Assembly (NCBI GenBank): GCA_964581605.1
Contig: CAZOPF010000010.1
Span: 19,485 to 83,484, forward strand
Length of the DNA stretch: 64,000 nt
From: CAADGU01 sp964581605
Lineage (GTDB): Bacteria; Chloroflexota; Anaerolineae; Promineifilales; Promineifilaceae
Direction of reading: 5' to 3'
The first letter of the stretch is position 1; each line of letters opens with the position of its first letter. A program made the position numbers and the translations under genes. Under the pieces are notes generated by a model. The model had not been told where the DNA came from, searched no databases, and saw only the letters and a list, made by a program, of their open reading frames with translations. Shown here piece after piece: positions 17,068 through 26,462 of the stretch.

Positions 17068-19098
17068 ATGGAATTACCTTCAGCACCATCTTCGGGAAAG
17101 AGGCGACATTATTTCAGAGATTTGTTATCGCTGGACACGTATGGTGTGCCGGATGGGGAAGTGCGGGAGGCGATCAACCACTCCTTGATGGCCTATCTGC
17201 CATTTATGTATGGCATGGTGGCCTTCTTTTTTGTGGTGTATGCGGTGCTGCAACTGGCGGTGCTGCGGGAGCCGCAGGCGGAGTTGATGGCCTTGGTGGC
17301 GCTGGTCAGTGCGGGGGTCATGTTTGGCGGGGCGGCTGTGCTGCGGCGGGGGATGCTGCCGGATACGTGGGTGGAACTGCTGACGGCTTTTGGGGCGGCG
17401 CTGGTGCTGGCAAGCATTATCTTGCGGGCGCAGTTGACGATGACGCCGAATCAGGTGGCGAATCTGGCGCTCTTTTTGTTTGCCATTGCCATTATTTTTA
17501 TCTCGCCGTTTTGGTATGGCTTGTTTTCGCTGTTGACGTTAGGGGCGCTGCTGCTGGCGATTGAAACCTTTCCGCCGTCGTCGGATTGGCCCTATTTTAT
17601 GGTGGTGACGCTGGCGGCGATGGCCACCGGGTTTCTGGCGCATGTAGTCCGGGTGCGGGCGTACCGGCATACGGTGATTTTGCGGATTGTGGAGCGGGAC
17701 CAGCGGCAGGCGTTGCAGGTGTTGACGTTGCAGTTGCACACGGCCGTTGCCGTCGGCCAGCGCATCACTTCGATTCTGGATCAAGGGCTGTTGATGCCCC
17801 AGATCACCGAACTGATCCGGCAGCAGTATCAGGTGTGTTACGTGGGGTTGTGGCTGCCGGATGGGGAGGGGGAGGGGCTGACGGCCGTGGCCCAATCCGG
17901 CGCGAACATTGATGAACATACCCCGCCCATGCGGGCAGGGCGCAATGGATTCGTGGGGGCGGTGATGCGGCACGGCCGTGCCCTGCGTGTGGACAATGTG
18001 CTGCAAGACAACCGTTTCCAACCAGACGAAGCCACCCCACGCACCCAATCCCAACTGCTGCTGCCGTTGAAAATTGGTGACCAGTTGTGGGGCGTGCTGG
18101 ATTTGCAAAGTAACCGCTCGTCCGCTTTTGCCGAGGAGGAGATTCCGGCGTACCAATTGCTGGCTGACCAGGTGGTCATTGCCCTGGAAAATGCGCGGCT
18201 GTATGGCGAAGTGAAAGCGTTTAACCAGGAGTTGGAGCAAAAAGTGGCCGAACGCACCCAGGCGTTGCAGGCCGCCTATGCCCGGCTGGAACGGCTAGAC
18301 AAGACAAAGGCGGACTTTATCACCATTGCCTCCCATGAACTGCGCACGCCGCTGACGATAGTGAACTTTAATACGCAGATGATTCTGGAAGAGGCGCGTA
18401 ATGAGCAAAATGGGGAGTATTTGAAATGGGCGGAGGGCATTTACCGGGGCGTGCAGCGCATGGAAGAGGTGGTGGAAAACATTCTGGACGTAGCCAAGAT
18501 TGACAGCCGTTCGCTCGATTTGTTCATGTCGCCGCTGAATATGCGCTTTCTCATTCAACAGGTGGTGCGCCGATTGGAAAAGGAGTGGGCCGGCCGTCAA
18601 CTCATTATTACGGTGGCGGATATGCCCGGTTTGCCAGAGGTGGAGGCAGATGCGGAGGCGATGGAAAAGCTGTTTACCCATTTGCTGATGAATGCGGTGA
18701 AGTATACGCCGGATGGGGGCTTTATTCGGGTGGACGGCCGTGCCCATACCACGTCCGGCAATGGCAGCGGCGAAGTGACCGGCATAGAAATTATCGTCTC
18801 CGACACGGGCATTGGCATTGCCCCGGAAGTGCAGGAACTGGTGTTTGAGAAATTTTTCCAGACGGGCAAGGTGATGCAGCACTCTTCCGGCAAGACAACG
18901 TTCAAGGGGGGTGGTTCGGGGATTGGTCTAGCCATTGCCAGGGGGATTGTGGAAGCGCACAACGGCCGTATCTGGGCGGAGAGCGCCGGCTACGACGAAA
19001 CCGAATGTCCCGGCAGTGCCTTTCACGTTGTCCTTCCCCTGCGTCAAATTCAGATAACGGAAAGCAGCCATCTCCCCATCCCCGAAGCACAGATTTAA
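17068..19098 (+). CDS. Membrane GAF-domain sensor histidine kinase
   Basis: 676 aa. The first 220 residues hold about six membrane helices (LPFMYGMVAFFFVVYAVLQL onward). A GAF domain follows (about 230-395, containing LLLPLKIGDQLWGVLDLQ). A short coiled coil (ELEQKVAERTQALQAAYARL) leads to HisKA with phospho-acceptor His423 in IASHELRTPLT. The HATPase domain shows the N box (LLMNAVKYTPDG), G1 (VSDTGIGIAPE), F (FEKFFQ) and G2 (GGGSGIGLAIARG). No response regulator is fused. The two receiver proteins at 19243 and 19906 are the nearest candidate partners. The signal is unknown. Confidence 0.9.
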   Translation: MELPSAPSSGKRRHYFRDLLSLDTYGVPDGEVREAINHSLMAYLPFMYGMVAFFFVVYAVLQLAVLREPQAELMALVALVSAGVMFGGAAVLRRGMLPDTWVELLTAFGAALVLASIILRAQLTMTPNQVANLALFLFAIAIIFISPFWYGLFSLLTLGALLLAIETFPPSSDWPYFMVVTLAAMATGFLAHVVRVRAYRHTVILRIVERDQRQALQVLTLQLHTAVAVGQRITSILDQGLLMPQITELIRQQYQVCYVGLWLPDGEGEGLTAVAQSGANIDEHTPPMRAGRNGFVGAVMRHGRALRVDNVLQDNRFQPDEATPRTQSQLLLPLKIGDQLWGVLDLQSNRSSAFAEEEIPAYQLLADQVVIALENARLYGEVKAFNQELEQKVAERTQALQAAYARLERLDKTKADFITIASHELRTPLTIVNFNTQMILEEARNEQNGEYLKWAEGIYRGVQRMEEVVENILDVAKIDSRSLDLFMSPLNMRFLIQQVVRRLEKEWAGRQLIITVADMPGLPEVEADAEAMEKLFTHLLMNAVKYTPDGGFIRVDGRAHTTSGNGSGEVTGIEIIVSDTGIGIAPEVQELVFEKFFQTGKVMQHSSGKTTFKGGGSGIGLAIARGIVEAHNGRIWAESAGYDETECPGSAFHVVLPLRQIQITESSHLPIPEAQI

Positions 19099-19242
19099 TA
19101 AGTAGACGAGTCAGGCATACACGGCCGTGCCCATCAACCCTTTGCCAATAACCACCATGTCAACCACGAGAATTGGGGTTTGGAACGGGAAGCTGGTGGC
19201 TGATACTTGTTCCCGGCCCCTCACCACCAACAACTATTTCTC

Positions 19243-19710
19243 TCAAGGATGTGGCGAAAGTTTTTCGGGTGGCAATTGCACCACCTCCAGCCAATACTTA
19301 CCAATTTCCTCCACCACTTCCACCAGACTGCTAAATGTCACCGATTTAGTCACAAACGAGTTAGCCCCAAAGTCATAACTTCGCTGCACATCCTCCTCCA
19401 TTTCTGATGTCGTCAGAACAACGGTAGGAATACGACGTAATAGTGGGTCTGATTTAATCTGGCGCAGCGCCTCCATGCCCGACATACGTGGCAGATTCAG
19501 ATCAAGCAAAATCAAACCTGGTAACGGCCTCCCCTGAAATGACTCATACAAACCACGTCGGTGCAGGTAATCCATCAAAGCAACGCCATCAGGTACAGTG
19601 TGAACTTCATGCTCCATGTTAACATGCGCCAGCGCTTCCTGCGCTAACATACAATCTTCAGAGTCATCATCAGCCATCAAAATAATGATGGGTTTGCGCA
19701 TAATTGCCAA
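19243..19710 (-). CDS. Single-domain response regulator (Rcp1/CheY-like)
   Basis: 155 aa receiver only. Acidic pocket ADDD (14-16), phospho-acceptor Asp70 in LLDLNLP, Thr/Ser in VVLTTSEME, and Lys in FVTKSV. The layout with an insertion before LLDLNLPRMSG matches the Rcp1-type receivers that serve phytochrome and hybrid kinases. TTG 19710 is preceded at good spacing by AGGAG; ATG 19701 is the alternative. Convergent with the histidine kinase at 17068, which may be its partner. Confidence 0.85.
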   Translation of the reverse strand: MAIMRKPIIILMADDDSEDCMLAQEALAHVNMEHEVHTVPDGVALMDYLHRRGLYESFQGRPLPGLILLDLNLPRMSGMEALRQIKSDPLLRRIPTVVLTTSEMEEDVQRSYDFGANSFVTKSVTFSSLVEVVEEIGKYWLEVVQLPPEKLSPHP

Positions 19711-19832
19711 AACTTTCTCCTGTTGCCCGCCACTACCTGATCATTGTAGTTAGCAACCCTGCTGCAAGTATAACAATTATGGCGTGACCAACAAGCAGAC
19801 ATCAATCATCTATCCCATTCAATCGTTTTGTG

Positions 19833-19838
19833 TATAAT
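19833..19838 (+). promoter_or_regulatory. Probable -10 box for the receiver gene at 19906
   Basis: A perfect TATAAT 68 bases before the ATG. No clear -35 box. Confidence 0.35.
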
Positions 19839-19905
19839 TTAAGCCGATGTGTGGTGATGGCCGGTGTGCAGAGTATCGCCCTAGCTTGTGAGAATGAGGT
19901 TTTTC

Positions 19906-20580
19906 ATGTCAGACAACACCAACAGGTCAGGCAATGCCACGGAACTGATGCGCGTGCTGATTGCAGACGATGTCATGGAAACGCGCCGCAGCACCCGGCT
20001 GATGATGACGTTGGTGCCGGAAGCGCGGGTGGTGGCCGTGGCGGAAAACGGCCGTGAAGCCCTGGAAATGGTGCGCCAGCATCGCCCCCACGTCGTGCTG
20101 ATGGATTTGAATATGCCCGAAATGGACGGGCTGCGGGCTATCAAGCTCATCCGCCAACATCGCCCCAACATTGTCTGCATTATCCTCTCCGCCGAGCGCA
20201 GCCCGGACACAGTAGAAGAAGCCATGCAGTTGGGTGTACATGATTATTTGATCAAACCATTTACGGCAGATCAACTACTGGCCGTGATGCAGCGCGTCCG
20301 TGAGCAGGTATTTGGCAGCCAGTGGAAAGAGCTTCAGATCCGCAAACAAAAGCAAGAACGCGAAGCAGGGCTAAAACTATTAGCCGAAGAGTTTATGAAA
20401 ACGCGGCGCACCGACGCTAAAGCGATGGCCGTTTTTGAAGAACTGGCCAGTATGCCCGATTGTGACATCCGCTACCTGCGTGCCCTGGCGATCATCTACG
20501 TCTTTCGCCAGCAGTGGAAACGGCTGCGCCTGCTGGCCCAGCTGCTGGAGAAGAAATCCCAACAAGTGCCGGTGGAGTAG
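19906..20580 (+). CDS. Response regulator with a helical output domain
   Basis: 224 aa from ATG 19906, where GAGG lies seven bases upstream; an in-frame GTG at 19888 lacks one. Receiver domain: ADD (20-22), phospho-acceptor Asp67 in LMDLNMPEMDG, IILSAERS and LIKPF. The C-terminal 90 residues are charged and helical (EEFMKTRRTDAKAMAVFEEL) with no recognisable DNA-binding motif. The last 85 bases overlap the convergent nuclease gene. Confidence 0.85.
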   Translation: MSDNTNRSGNATELMRVLIADDVMETRRSTRLMMTLVPEARVVAVAENGREALEMVRQHRPHVVLMDLNMPEMDGLRAIKLIRQHRPNIVCIILSAERSPDTVEEAMQLGVHDYLIKPFTADQLLAVMQRVREQVFGSQWKELQIRKQKQEREAGLKLLAEEFMKTRRTDAKAMAVFEELASMPDCDIRYLRALAIIYVFRQQWKRLRLLAQLLEKKSQQVPVE

Positions 20581-23500
20581 GGAGCGGTAATCGGTAAACC
20601 GTAATCGGTAAATGGATTGCGGATTACGGGTAACGGTTTATGGGCTGTGTCCGGTTTAACTACCAATGGCAGATACATGTTGTAACCGGGCGGTTCCACC
20701 ACATAGGTGGCGGTGAAGACCGCCCGCCCCAATTCATTTGTAGCGGTGAGGATGACGGTGTATGTGCCCACGGCCGTATACCAATAATTTGGATTCACGG
20801 CCGTACTCATCCCCCTGCCATCGCCAAAATTCCACTCGTAGGCGTTGGCCCCAACTGACTGGTTCATAAACGTAGACAACTCCCCTAACCGTACCGGCGA
20901 ATTGCTGCTGAAAGCGGCGGCCAGCGGCGGCATGGTAAATTGCGCCACCACCGGCTCATGATCGCTGGCCTGTTCATCCAGGGGAAATTCGGCATTGACA
21001 TGCACAATATCGGCAGTTACGGCCGTGTACGTCATCAGATTCTGGCTCACCAAAATATGGTCCAACACCTGCGCATTCCCCTCAAATAAGTACGTGTATC
21101 GTTCCGATTCGGGCAAGGTAGTGATCAAGTTCGTCAACACACCATCCTGCAAGGTTTGGAGTGGCGGTGAGAAGGGAAAATCATTTAGATCACCCAATAC
21201 CACCACATGCGCCTGTGCATCCAGATGCAAAATCTCCTGCACAAAATCATGGACAACCTGCGCCTGGGCCACCCGTCTGGCTTCAGAAACTAACGGCGGC
21301 GGCTGGTAACGGCCGAACAGCGGCCCATCCCCCCCTTTGGAATTGAAATGGTTGGCAATCAGAATGAGCGTATAGCCGTTAAACACAAATTCGGCTGCCA
21401 ACGGTTTGCGGCTGCCTGCAAAAGCCGGATGCTGCGGCGCAACCCGGCCAGGGCTGGCGCTCAGTTCCACGCCCGCGCTGCCCAAAGAGACGGTGGTGGT
21501 GAGCACGGCCGTGCCGCCGGGCCTGTCTACAAACATCACCCGCCCTGGTTGGAACAAAAAACCGACGCGGATGTTGCCGCCCGGTTCGCCGCCATCCTCG
21601 TTATTTTCTGGCGCAATATCCCGGAAATCATACACAGGGCCACCCGCATCAATGATTGCCCCGATGAGCATTTCGTAGGTTTCGCTGGCATCCACCACAC
21701 CATCATCCACCGGGCCGTTGTTGTCTTGCACTTCCACCAGGGCAATAATGTCTGGCGCGTTCAGGTTGTCCAGCATGATGGCTGCCAGTGCCTCAAAGCG
21801 AGCCGGGTCATCCCGTGCGTCCAGATTTTCCACGTTGAAGGTGGCCATGGTCAGCTGGTTAGCGCCGCTACCTGACGATGTGGTCTCCGCGGTTAGTCCG
21901 CCAGACGTAGTGGCTGGCAAGGGGTTTACGTTCAACAGTTTGAAATTGCCAAAACTGTAATCCAAAACGCCAGTGATGGGGGCGGTAAAGGCGTCACCTA
22001 CTTCATAATCACCACTCAGGGGGATGAGTGTATCGTCAATAAAAATACGTTCTGGGTTGAAATCGTCAGCACGGACGACGAGCGCGCCGCGTGGGCTGAA
22101 CAGTCCGCCATTCACCCCGCCATCGCCCACCACAATCACCTCATTGAAGTGAGTGCTGCCCACCACCACAGCCTCGTTCACCTGCACCAGCATCCCTTCC
22201 AGGCTCTCATAAAAATCAATACCATCTTCAGCCGGGTCAAATTCAGGTGTGAGGTTCACATCTCCGTTGGAATCGTTGTCAATGATCTGGTGGGGCGGGA
22301 GACGGCCGTCCCCCCCCACAATGATCGGTGCTGGCAATGGTTGGCCGGTTGCCAGCAGGTCAATCGTAACGTTGCGCAGTTCCGTGCCAGACAGATTGCC
22401 AGAACTAACGCCCCCGCTGGTGAACTCATCCACCGTGCCCGTTACCGAAATGAGATCGCCGATAGTGACGGCGGGTGTACCGGCCATATACACAAAGATG
22501 CCTTCAGAAGTGGCCTCATCCGCGTCGGGATGGGGGTCTTGCAAGAAAAAGCCGCTGCCAGAAACGGCCGTAACAACTCCCTGTACCCCCGTCACCACTT
22601 CGCCGGCCAGCAGCGAATAATGGCGTGTGCCCTGAATATGGTGAATTGCCAATGTGCCGCTCACCACCAGTGTTGACACCGGCGAGCCAACGGTAGGGGT
22701 GGCAAAGTTGGCAGCGGTGACGGCATAGCTCTGATTGGTGATGACGGCCGTGTTCTGGGTAGCCGTCACCACGAAACGAACAGTCACGCTGCTCTGGTGG
22801 GGCAGAGACGGCCGTGCCCAGGAGACCACCCCACCGGCATAAGTGCCACCATCCAGCGCGTAGGCAAAATCAGCCAGCGCGGGCACGGCATCCGTAATCA
22901 CCAGACTCGTTAGCGTGTAGCCTACCGTATTTGCCACCTGGATGGTGTAAGTGAAAAGCTGCCCAGGCCCTACCCGCACTGGCGCATCTTTGCTGATGGT
23001 GGGCGCATTGCCGGTGAAAATGACATCGGCCGGGTGGCGTGGTTTGATCTCAAATTCATCCTGGTATTGGGTGCTGAATCCGGTGACAACGGCCGTCATC
23101 CCATTGTGCAACCCGCCACCGCACAGATCAATGCCCGTATCCGCATCCACATAGACCAGCGCCGCCCCCGACCCATCGTCCAGATAAAACTGTGCCGGGC
23201 AGAGCAAATTGGACACCGTGCCGGTAATGACCACCAGCCAGCCTTCGCTGCTGCCATCGGCAATTTGCCCGGTGCTGAAGGGCAGCGGCGTAACTTCTGG
23301 CCCCGGCCCCCGATGGGCAAAATGGAGCACGGGCGCAGCCATCTCTTCTTCATTTTGGAAGGTGTCACGGGTGGCAACTAGCTGCACTCTATCACCCAGA
23401 TTGAGCAAAGGTGGTGGGTTGTAGAAAACGGCAATGCCACCACTGGCGTCCTGAATGCCCCAACCATTGGGGTGGTATGTGCCGGGGGTATAAATGACCT

Positions 23501-25004
23501 GCCCGGCAATGCCTAACAGGTCGCCATCATTGGCGGCGCGGGCGGTGGCGATGGGGACGAGGGGGTAGAAGGTGGTGGCGTGGACGGCCGTATTGTTTTC
23601 TGGATTGTCACCGTTGGTGGTGGTAGACGCGGTCACTGTATTGGTCAAGATGACCCCATGAACAAGGTTGCTGCTGGCGGTAGCCGTCAGGTTGAACGTT
23701 GTCAGGTCGTTGGCAGGCAGGTCGCCCACGTCCCAGGTGATTATGTTGCCAGTGAGGACGGCCGTCCAGGGCGCAGAATCGGCCACATAGGTCAGACTCA
23801 AGGGCAGCGTATCAGTAAGCCGAACGTTGGCGGCCGTGGCGACGCCCACATTTTTCAGTGTCAGCGTGTAAACCACTGCCTCGCCGCCAAAAGCAACGAT
23901 TGGCCCCGTTTTATTGATGCGCAAATCGAGTGGGCTGACGGCCGTCACCCATTGATCGCTGTTATCGGCCGGATTTGCATCCCCATCCGGCGAGGCAATG
24001 CTGGCGCTGTTGGTGAGGAGGATGCCAAAAGAAATGGTGGGGGGTACGGCCGTTACCAGGACAAAACTGCTACTGCTGCCCGCGCTGACTGCCTCATCTG
24101 ACCAGACGAGCGAGCCGGTGGCGCAGGTGGGGCAGGGCAGACCACTGGTGTCGGTGATGTAGGTGAGGCCGGTGGGCAGCGTGTCGGTAATAAGGACGGC
24201 CGCCGCGCTGGTCAGCCCACTATTACCATAGTTGATGGTGTAGGTGACGGTTTCTCCTGGTATCGCCAGGGTAGGCCCGCTTTTGGTGATGTGCAGGTTG
24301 GGCAGGCAGTCGTTGGCTGCGCCGGGCGTTGGTGGGCGCGGCACGTCATGATCGGTGTTGCGCAAGCCGCCACCACCGTTGGGGCAGCGCTGGTTGGCAT
24401 GGGCTGTGCCATCGCCGCCGCCATTTTCGTTTACCTGCGGCTGGCCGGGGTTAAGCAGCACCAGCAATTCCGGATCATCCGGGTCGTCGGTGTCATACAC
24501 CAGTGCGTCAATCAGGTTGGTGGTGGTGACAGGTGTGTTGGCGAGGAAATCGCTGCCATCCCCCAGATACAGGGCCACCGCGTCCTGGCCGTTTTGCAGC
24601 GTATTGCCGTTAATGGTGAGGTCTATGCCGGGCACGGCCGTGTTGCCAATGACGAAGTACCCGTTAGCGTCGGTGGTGAATCCATCCAGGTCAATCCCAG
24701 AAGTAAAAGGGGAGAGGTTGTAGCTTTGATCATTGTTGCCGTTGAAAGCCACCAGCACCAGCCCATCCAGTGGCGTGTTGCCCACGCCGCCATCATACAA
24801 TTCAATAAATTCACCGGCATCGGTGCCCGCCTGATCGGCGTCCAATTCGTTGATGAGGATCGTGCCACCATTTGCTGAACGAGGGAGTGGGGAGCTGGCA
24901 TGTTGGGCGCGGAGGGGGGGGATGAGTACGGCCGTGAACCATACACTCAACCCAAACGCCATCACCGCGTACCAGATTCTCTTTGATAACGAGAAGTGGG
25001 CCAT
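20496..25004 (-). CDS. Large secreted ExeM/NucH-type nuclease with DUF11, lamin-tail and PKD domains
   Basis: 1,502 aa with an N-terminal signal sequence. Domains in order: lamin-tail domain (about 45-235, ILINELDADQAGTDAGEFIE); two DUF11 modules (about 236-475); an OB-like region (480-670); a third DUF11; a second OB-like region (800-1010); an endonuclease/exonuclease/phosphatase domain (about 1080-1385) with MATFNVENLDARDDP, LVEVQDNN, VVLGDLND and QASDHEPV; and a PKD domain with WNFGDG. It is probably an extracellular DNase that scavenges nucleotides or phosphate. The LPLVVK tail motif is followed by about 50 unusual residues that run through a repeat into the response-regulator gene, so the original stop may have been lost. 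Confidence 0.85.
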   Translation of the reverse strand: MAHFSLSKRIWYAVMAFGLSVWFTAVLIPPLRAQHASSPLPRSANGGTILINELDADQAGTDAGEFIELYDGGVGNTPLDGLVLVAFNGNNDQSYNLSPFTSGIDLDGFTTDANGYFVIGNTAVPGIDLTINGNTLQNGQDAVALYLGDGSDFLANTPVTTTNLIDALVYDTDDPDDPELLVLLNPGQPQVNENGGGDGTAHANQRCPNGGGGLRNTDHDVPRPPTPGAANDCLPNLHITKSGPTLAIPGETVTYTINYGNSGLTSAAAVLITDTLPTGLTYITDTSGLPCPTCATGSLVWSDEAVSAGSSSSFVLVTAVPPTISFGILLTNSASIASPDGDANPADNSDQWVTAVSPLDLRINKTGPIVAFGGEAVVYTLTLKNVGVATAANVRLTDTLPLSLTYVADSAPWTAVLTGNIITWDVGDLPANDLTTFNLTATASSNLVHGVILTNTVTASTTTNGDNPENNTAVHATTFYPLVPIATARAANDGDLLGIAGQVIYTPGTYHPNGWGIQDASGGIAVFYNPPPLLNLGDRVQLVATRDTFQNEEEMAAPVLHFAHRGPGPEVTPLPFSTGQIADGSSEGWLVVITGTVSNLLCPAQFYLDDGSGAALVYVDADTGIDLCGGGLHNGMTAVVTGFSTQYQDEFEIKPRHPADVIFTGNAPTISKDAPVRVGPGQLFTYTIQVANTVGYTLTSLVITDAVPALADFAYALDGGTYAGGVVSWARPSLPHQSSVTVRFVVTATQNTAVITNQSYAVTAANFATPTVGSPVSTLVVSGTLAIHHIQGTRHYSLLAGEVVTGVQGVVTAVSGSGFFLQDPHPDADEATSEGIFVYMAGTPAVTIGDLISVTGTVDEFTSGGVSSGNLSGTELRNVTIDLLATGQPLPAPIIVGGDGRLPPHQIIDNDSNGDVNLTPEFDPAEDGIDFYESLEGMLVQVNEAVVVGSTHFNEVIVVGDGGVNGGLFSPRGALVVRADDFNPERIFIDDTLIPLSGDYEVGDAFTAPITGVLDYSFGNFKLLNVNPLPATTSGGLTAETTSSGSGANQLTMATFNVENLDARDDPARFEALAAIMLDNLNAPDIIALVEVQDNNGPVDDGVVDASETYEMLIGAIIDAGGPVYDFRDIAPENNEDGGEPGGNIRVGFLFQPGRVMFVDRPGGTAVLTTTVSLGSAGVELSASPGRVAPQHPAFAGSRKPLAAEFVFNGYTLILIANHFNSKGGDGPLFGRYQPPPLVSEARRVAQAQVVHDFVQEILHLDAQAHVVVLGDLNDFPFSPPLQTLQDGVLTNLITTLPESERYTYLFEGNAQVLDHILVSQNLMTYTAVTADIVHVNAEFPLDEQASDHEPVVAQFTMPPLAAAFSSNSPVRLGELSTFMNQSVGANAYEWNFGDGRGMSTAVNPNYWYTAVGTYTVILTATNELGRAVFTATYVVEPPGYNMYLPLVVKPDTAHKPLPVIRNPFTDYGLPITAPYSTGTCWDFFSSSWASRRSRFHCWRKT
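20581..20640. repeat. Short tandem intergenic repeat (TAATCGGTAAAC type)
   Basis: Units such as GGTAATCGGTAAACCGTAAT recur with variation over about 55 bases. The repeat lies inside the 3' end of the nuclease frame. Confidence 0.4.
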
Positions 25005-25118
25005 GACTTCCTCCTTTGGCTTTACTGCTTTGGAAACGGCAAGTTATGACCCAGATGGTAGCAATTGGATTCAATACAGACAAGGGTGAATCTCTATCAT
25101 TACATGGGGAGCGGCTGA

Positions 25119-25754
25119 TCAGATTTGGATGAAGTTTTGCAGAATTCGTAACCCCACACCCTGGCTTTTTTCCGGGTGGAATTGCAGGCCAAAAATGTTG
25201 TCTTGCCCGACGACGGCGGCGAAGGGAAGGCCATACTCTGTCCAGGCCAGCACGGCCGTTGCCGCCGCCGGATCGCAGTAATATGAATGCACAAAATAGG
25301 CGTAATCACCTGCTTTGACACCCGCCAATAAGGGGTGTTCCCAGGCCGGTTCTAGCTGGTTCCAGCCCATGTGGGGGACTTTCAAATTAGGAATTAGGAA
25401 GGATGAATTATGAAGGGGGAAGCGGGTGACTTTGCCGGCGATGAGGTCTAGTCCCCGGTGGATGCCCATTTCGTGGCCTTCGGTAAACATGAGCTGCATC
25501 CCCACGCAGATGCCCAGGAAGGGAACGCCGCGCTGCACCGCTTCCTGGATGGCGGCGGGCAGGTGGCGCTGGCGCAGCCCGGCCATGCCGGAGCCAAACG
25601 CACCGACGCCGGGTAACACCAGCTTATCTGCTTTGCGCACCACCTCCGGGTCTTCGGTCAGCACCACTTCCGCGCCAATATGCTCAAATGCCTTCTGCGC
25701 CGAGCGGATGTTGCTCGCGCCGTAATCTATCATAATGATGAGTTTACTGTTCAC
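25119..25754 (-). CDS. hisH: Imidazole glycerol phosphate synthase, glutaminase subunit
   Basis: 211 aa. HisH releases ammonia from glutamine for HisF in histidine synthesis. The triad is complete: Cys83 in LGICVGMQ, and His193 and Glu195 in LQFHPEKS. Oxyanion motif PGVGAFGSG is present. GTG 25754 has GAGGAG six bases upstream. Between KVTRFPL and LKVPHMGWN there is an extra HNSSFLIPN encoded by a low-complexity DNA repeat. Last visible gene of the his operon; hisA and hisF are not in the window. Confidence 0.93.
   Translation of the reverse strand: MNSKLIIMIDYGASNIRSAQKAFEHIGAEVVLTEDPEVVRKADKLVLPGVGAFGSGMAGLRQRHLPAAIQEAVQRGVPFLGICVGMQLMFTEGHEMGIHRGLDLIAGKVTRFPLHNSSFLIPNLKVPHMGWNQLEPAWEHPLLAGVKAGDYAYFVHSYYCDPAAATAVLAWTEYGLPFAAVVGQDNIFGLQFHPEKSQGVGLRILQNFIQI
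25385..25414. repeat. Low-complexity repeat (AATTAGGAATTA type) inside hisH
   Basis: AATTAGGAATTAGGAAGGAT and what follows match the style of the intergenic repeat at 63529-63566. The repeat is read in frame as an insertion in HisH. Confidence 0.55.
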
Positions 25755-25785
25755 TGTTCACTCCTCACTGTTTACTGTGTCAACG
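25740..25785. repeat. CAGTGAACAGTAAAC-type repeat at the hisB-hisH junction
   Basis: On the minus strand several copies of ACAGTGAACAGTAAAC-like units fill the short spacer and supply the ribosome binding site and GTG start of hisH. Confidence 0.45.
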
Positions 25786-26362
25786 TTCCTTTTGTGCTTG
25801 GTACGTCAATTCGGCGGGGGTTAAGGTCTACGGCCGTGCGCAGTGCCCGCGATAATGCCTTAAACAATGCCTCTGCTTTGTGGTGGTCGTTACGGCCGTC
25901 TACCTTTGCATGCAGCGTAATGCGCGAATGGACGGCGAATGTCTCGAAGAAGTGTTCAACCAGATCGGTGGGGAACTGGCCGATGGCGGGGGTGGCCCAG
26001 GTGGCGTGGAAGATGGTATACGGCCGTCCGCTGATGTCCAGCGCCACAAACCCCAACGCCTCATCCATGGGCACGTAGGCATGGCCGACCCGGTTGATCC
26101 CATTGCGGTCGCCTAATGCCTGGTCAAACGCCTTGCCCAGTACAATGGCCGTGTCTTCGATGGTGTGGTGGCTGTCAATGTGCAGGTCGCCCACGGCCTT
26201 GACGGTGAGATCGAAGAGGCCATGAACGGCAACGGCCGTGAGCATATGATCCAAAAAGCCCACTCCGGTGCTGATCTCGTGCTGACCTGCTCCATCCAGA
26301 TTGAGCGCAATCTGAATATCCGTTTCCAACGTCTGGCGGTGAATGGTTGCTGTCCTGTTCAT
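25772..26362 (-). CDS. hisB: Imidazoleglycerol-phosphate dehydratase
   Basis: 196 aa, the usual length for the monofunctional enzyme. It dehydrates imidazoleglycerol phosphate in histidine synthesis. The metal-binding motifs are intact: FLDHMLTAVAVHG, DSHHTIEDTAI and NDHHKAEALFKAL, with the conserved VEHFFETFA. It sits between hisC and hisH, 18 bases before hisH. Confidence 0.95.
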   Translation of the reverse strand: MNRTATIHRQTLETDIQIALNLDGAGQHEISTGVGFLDHMLTAVAVHGLFDLTVKAVGDLHIDSHHTIEDTAIVLGKAFDQALGDRNGINRVGHAYVPMDEALGFVALDISGRPYTIFHATWATPAIGQFPTDLVEHFFETFAVHSRITLHAKVDGRNDHHKAEALFKALSRALRTAVDLNPRRIDVPSTKGTLTQ

Positions 26363-26374
26363 CGTTCAAAATAG

Positions 26375-26462
26375 ATACACGGATTGGACGGATGAGACAG
26401 ATTTTTACAGATCAAGCAAAAAATCCGTGTCCATCCGTAAAATCCGTGTCATCCGTGATCCC
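26375..26462. repeat. ATCCGTGT-type dispersed repeat between hisC and hisB
   Basis: Repeated ATCCGT / ATCCGTGTCATCCGTG units fill the 86-base spacer. No promoter is evident. Confidence 0.45.
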
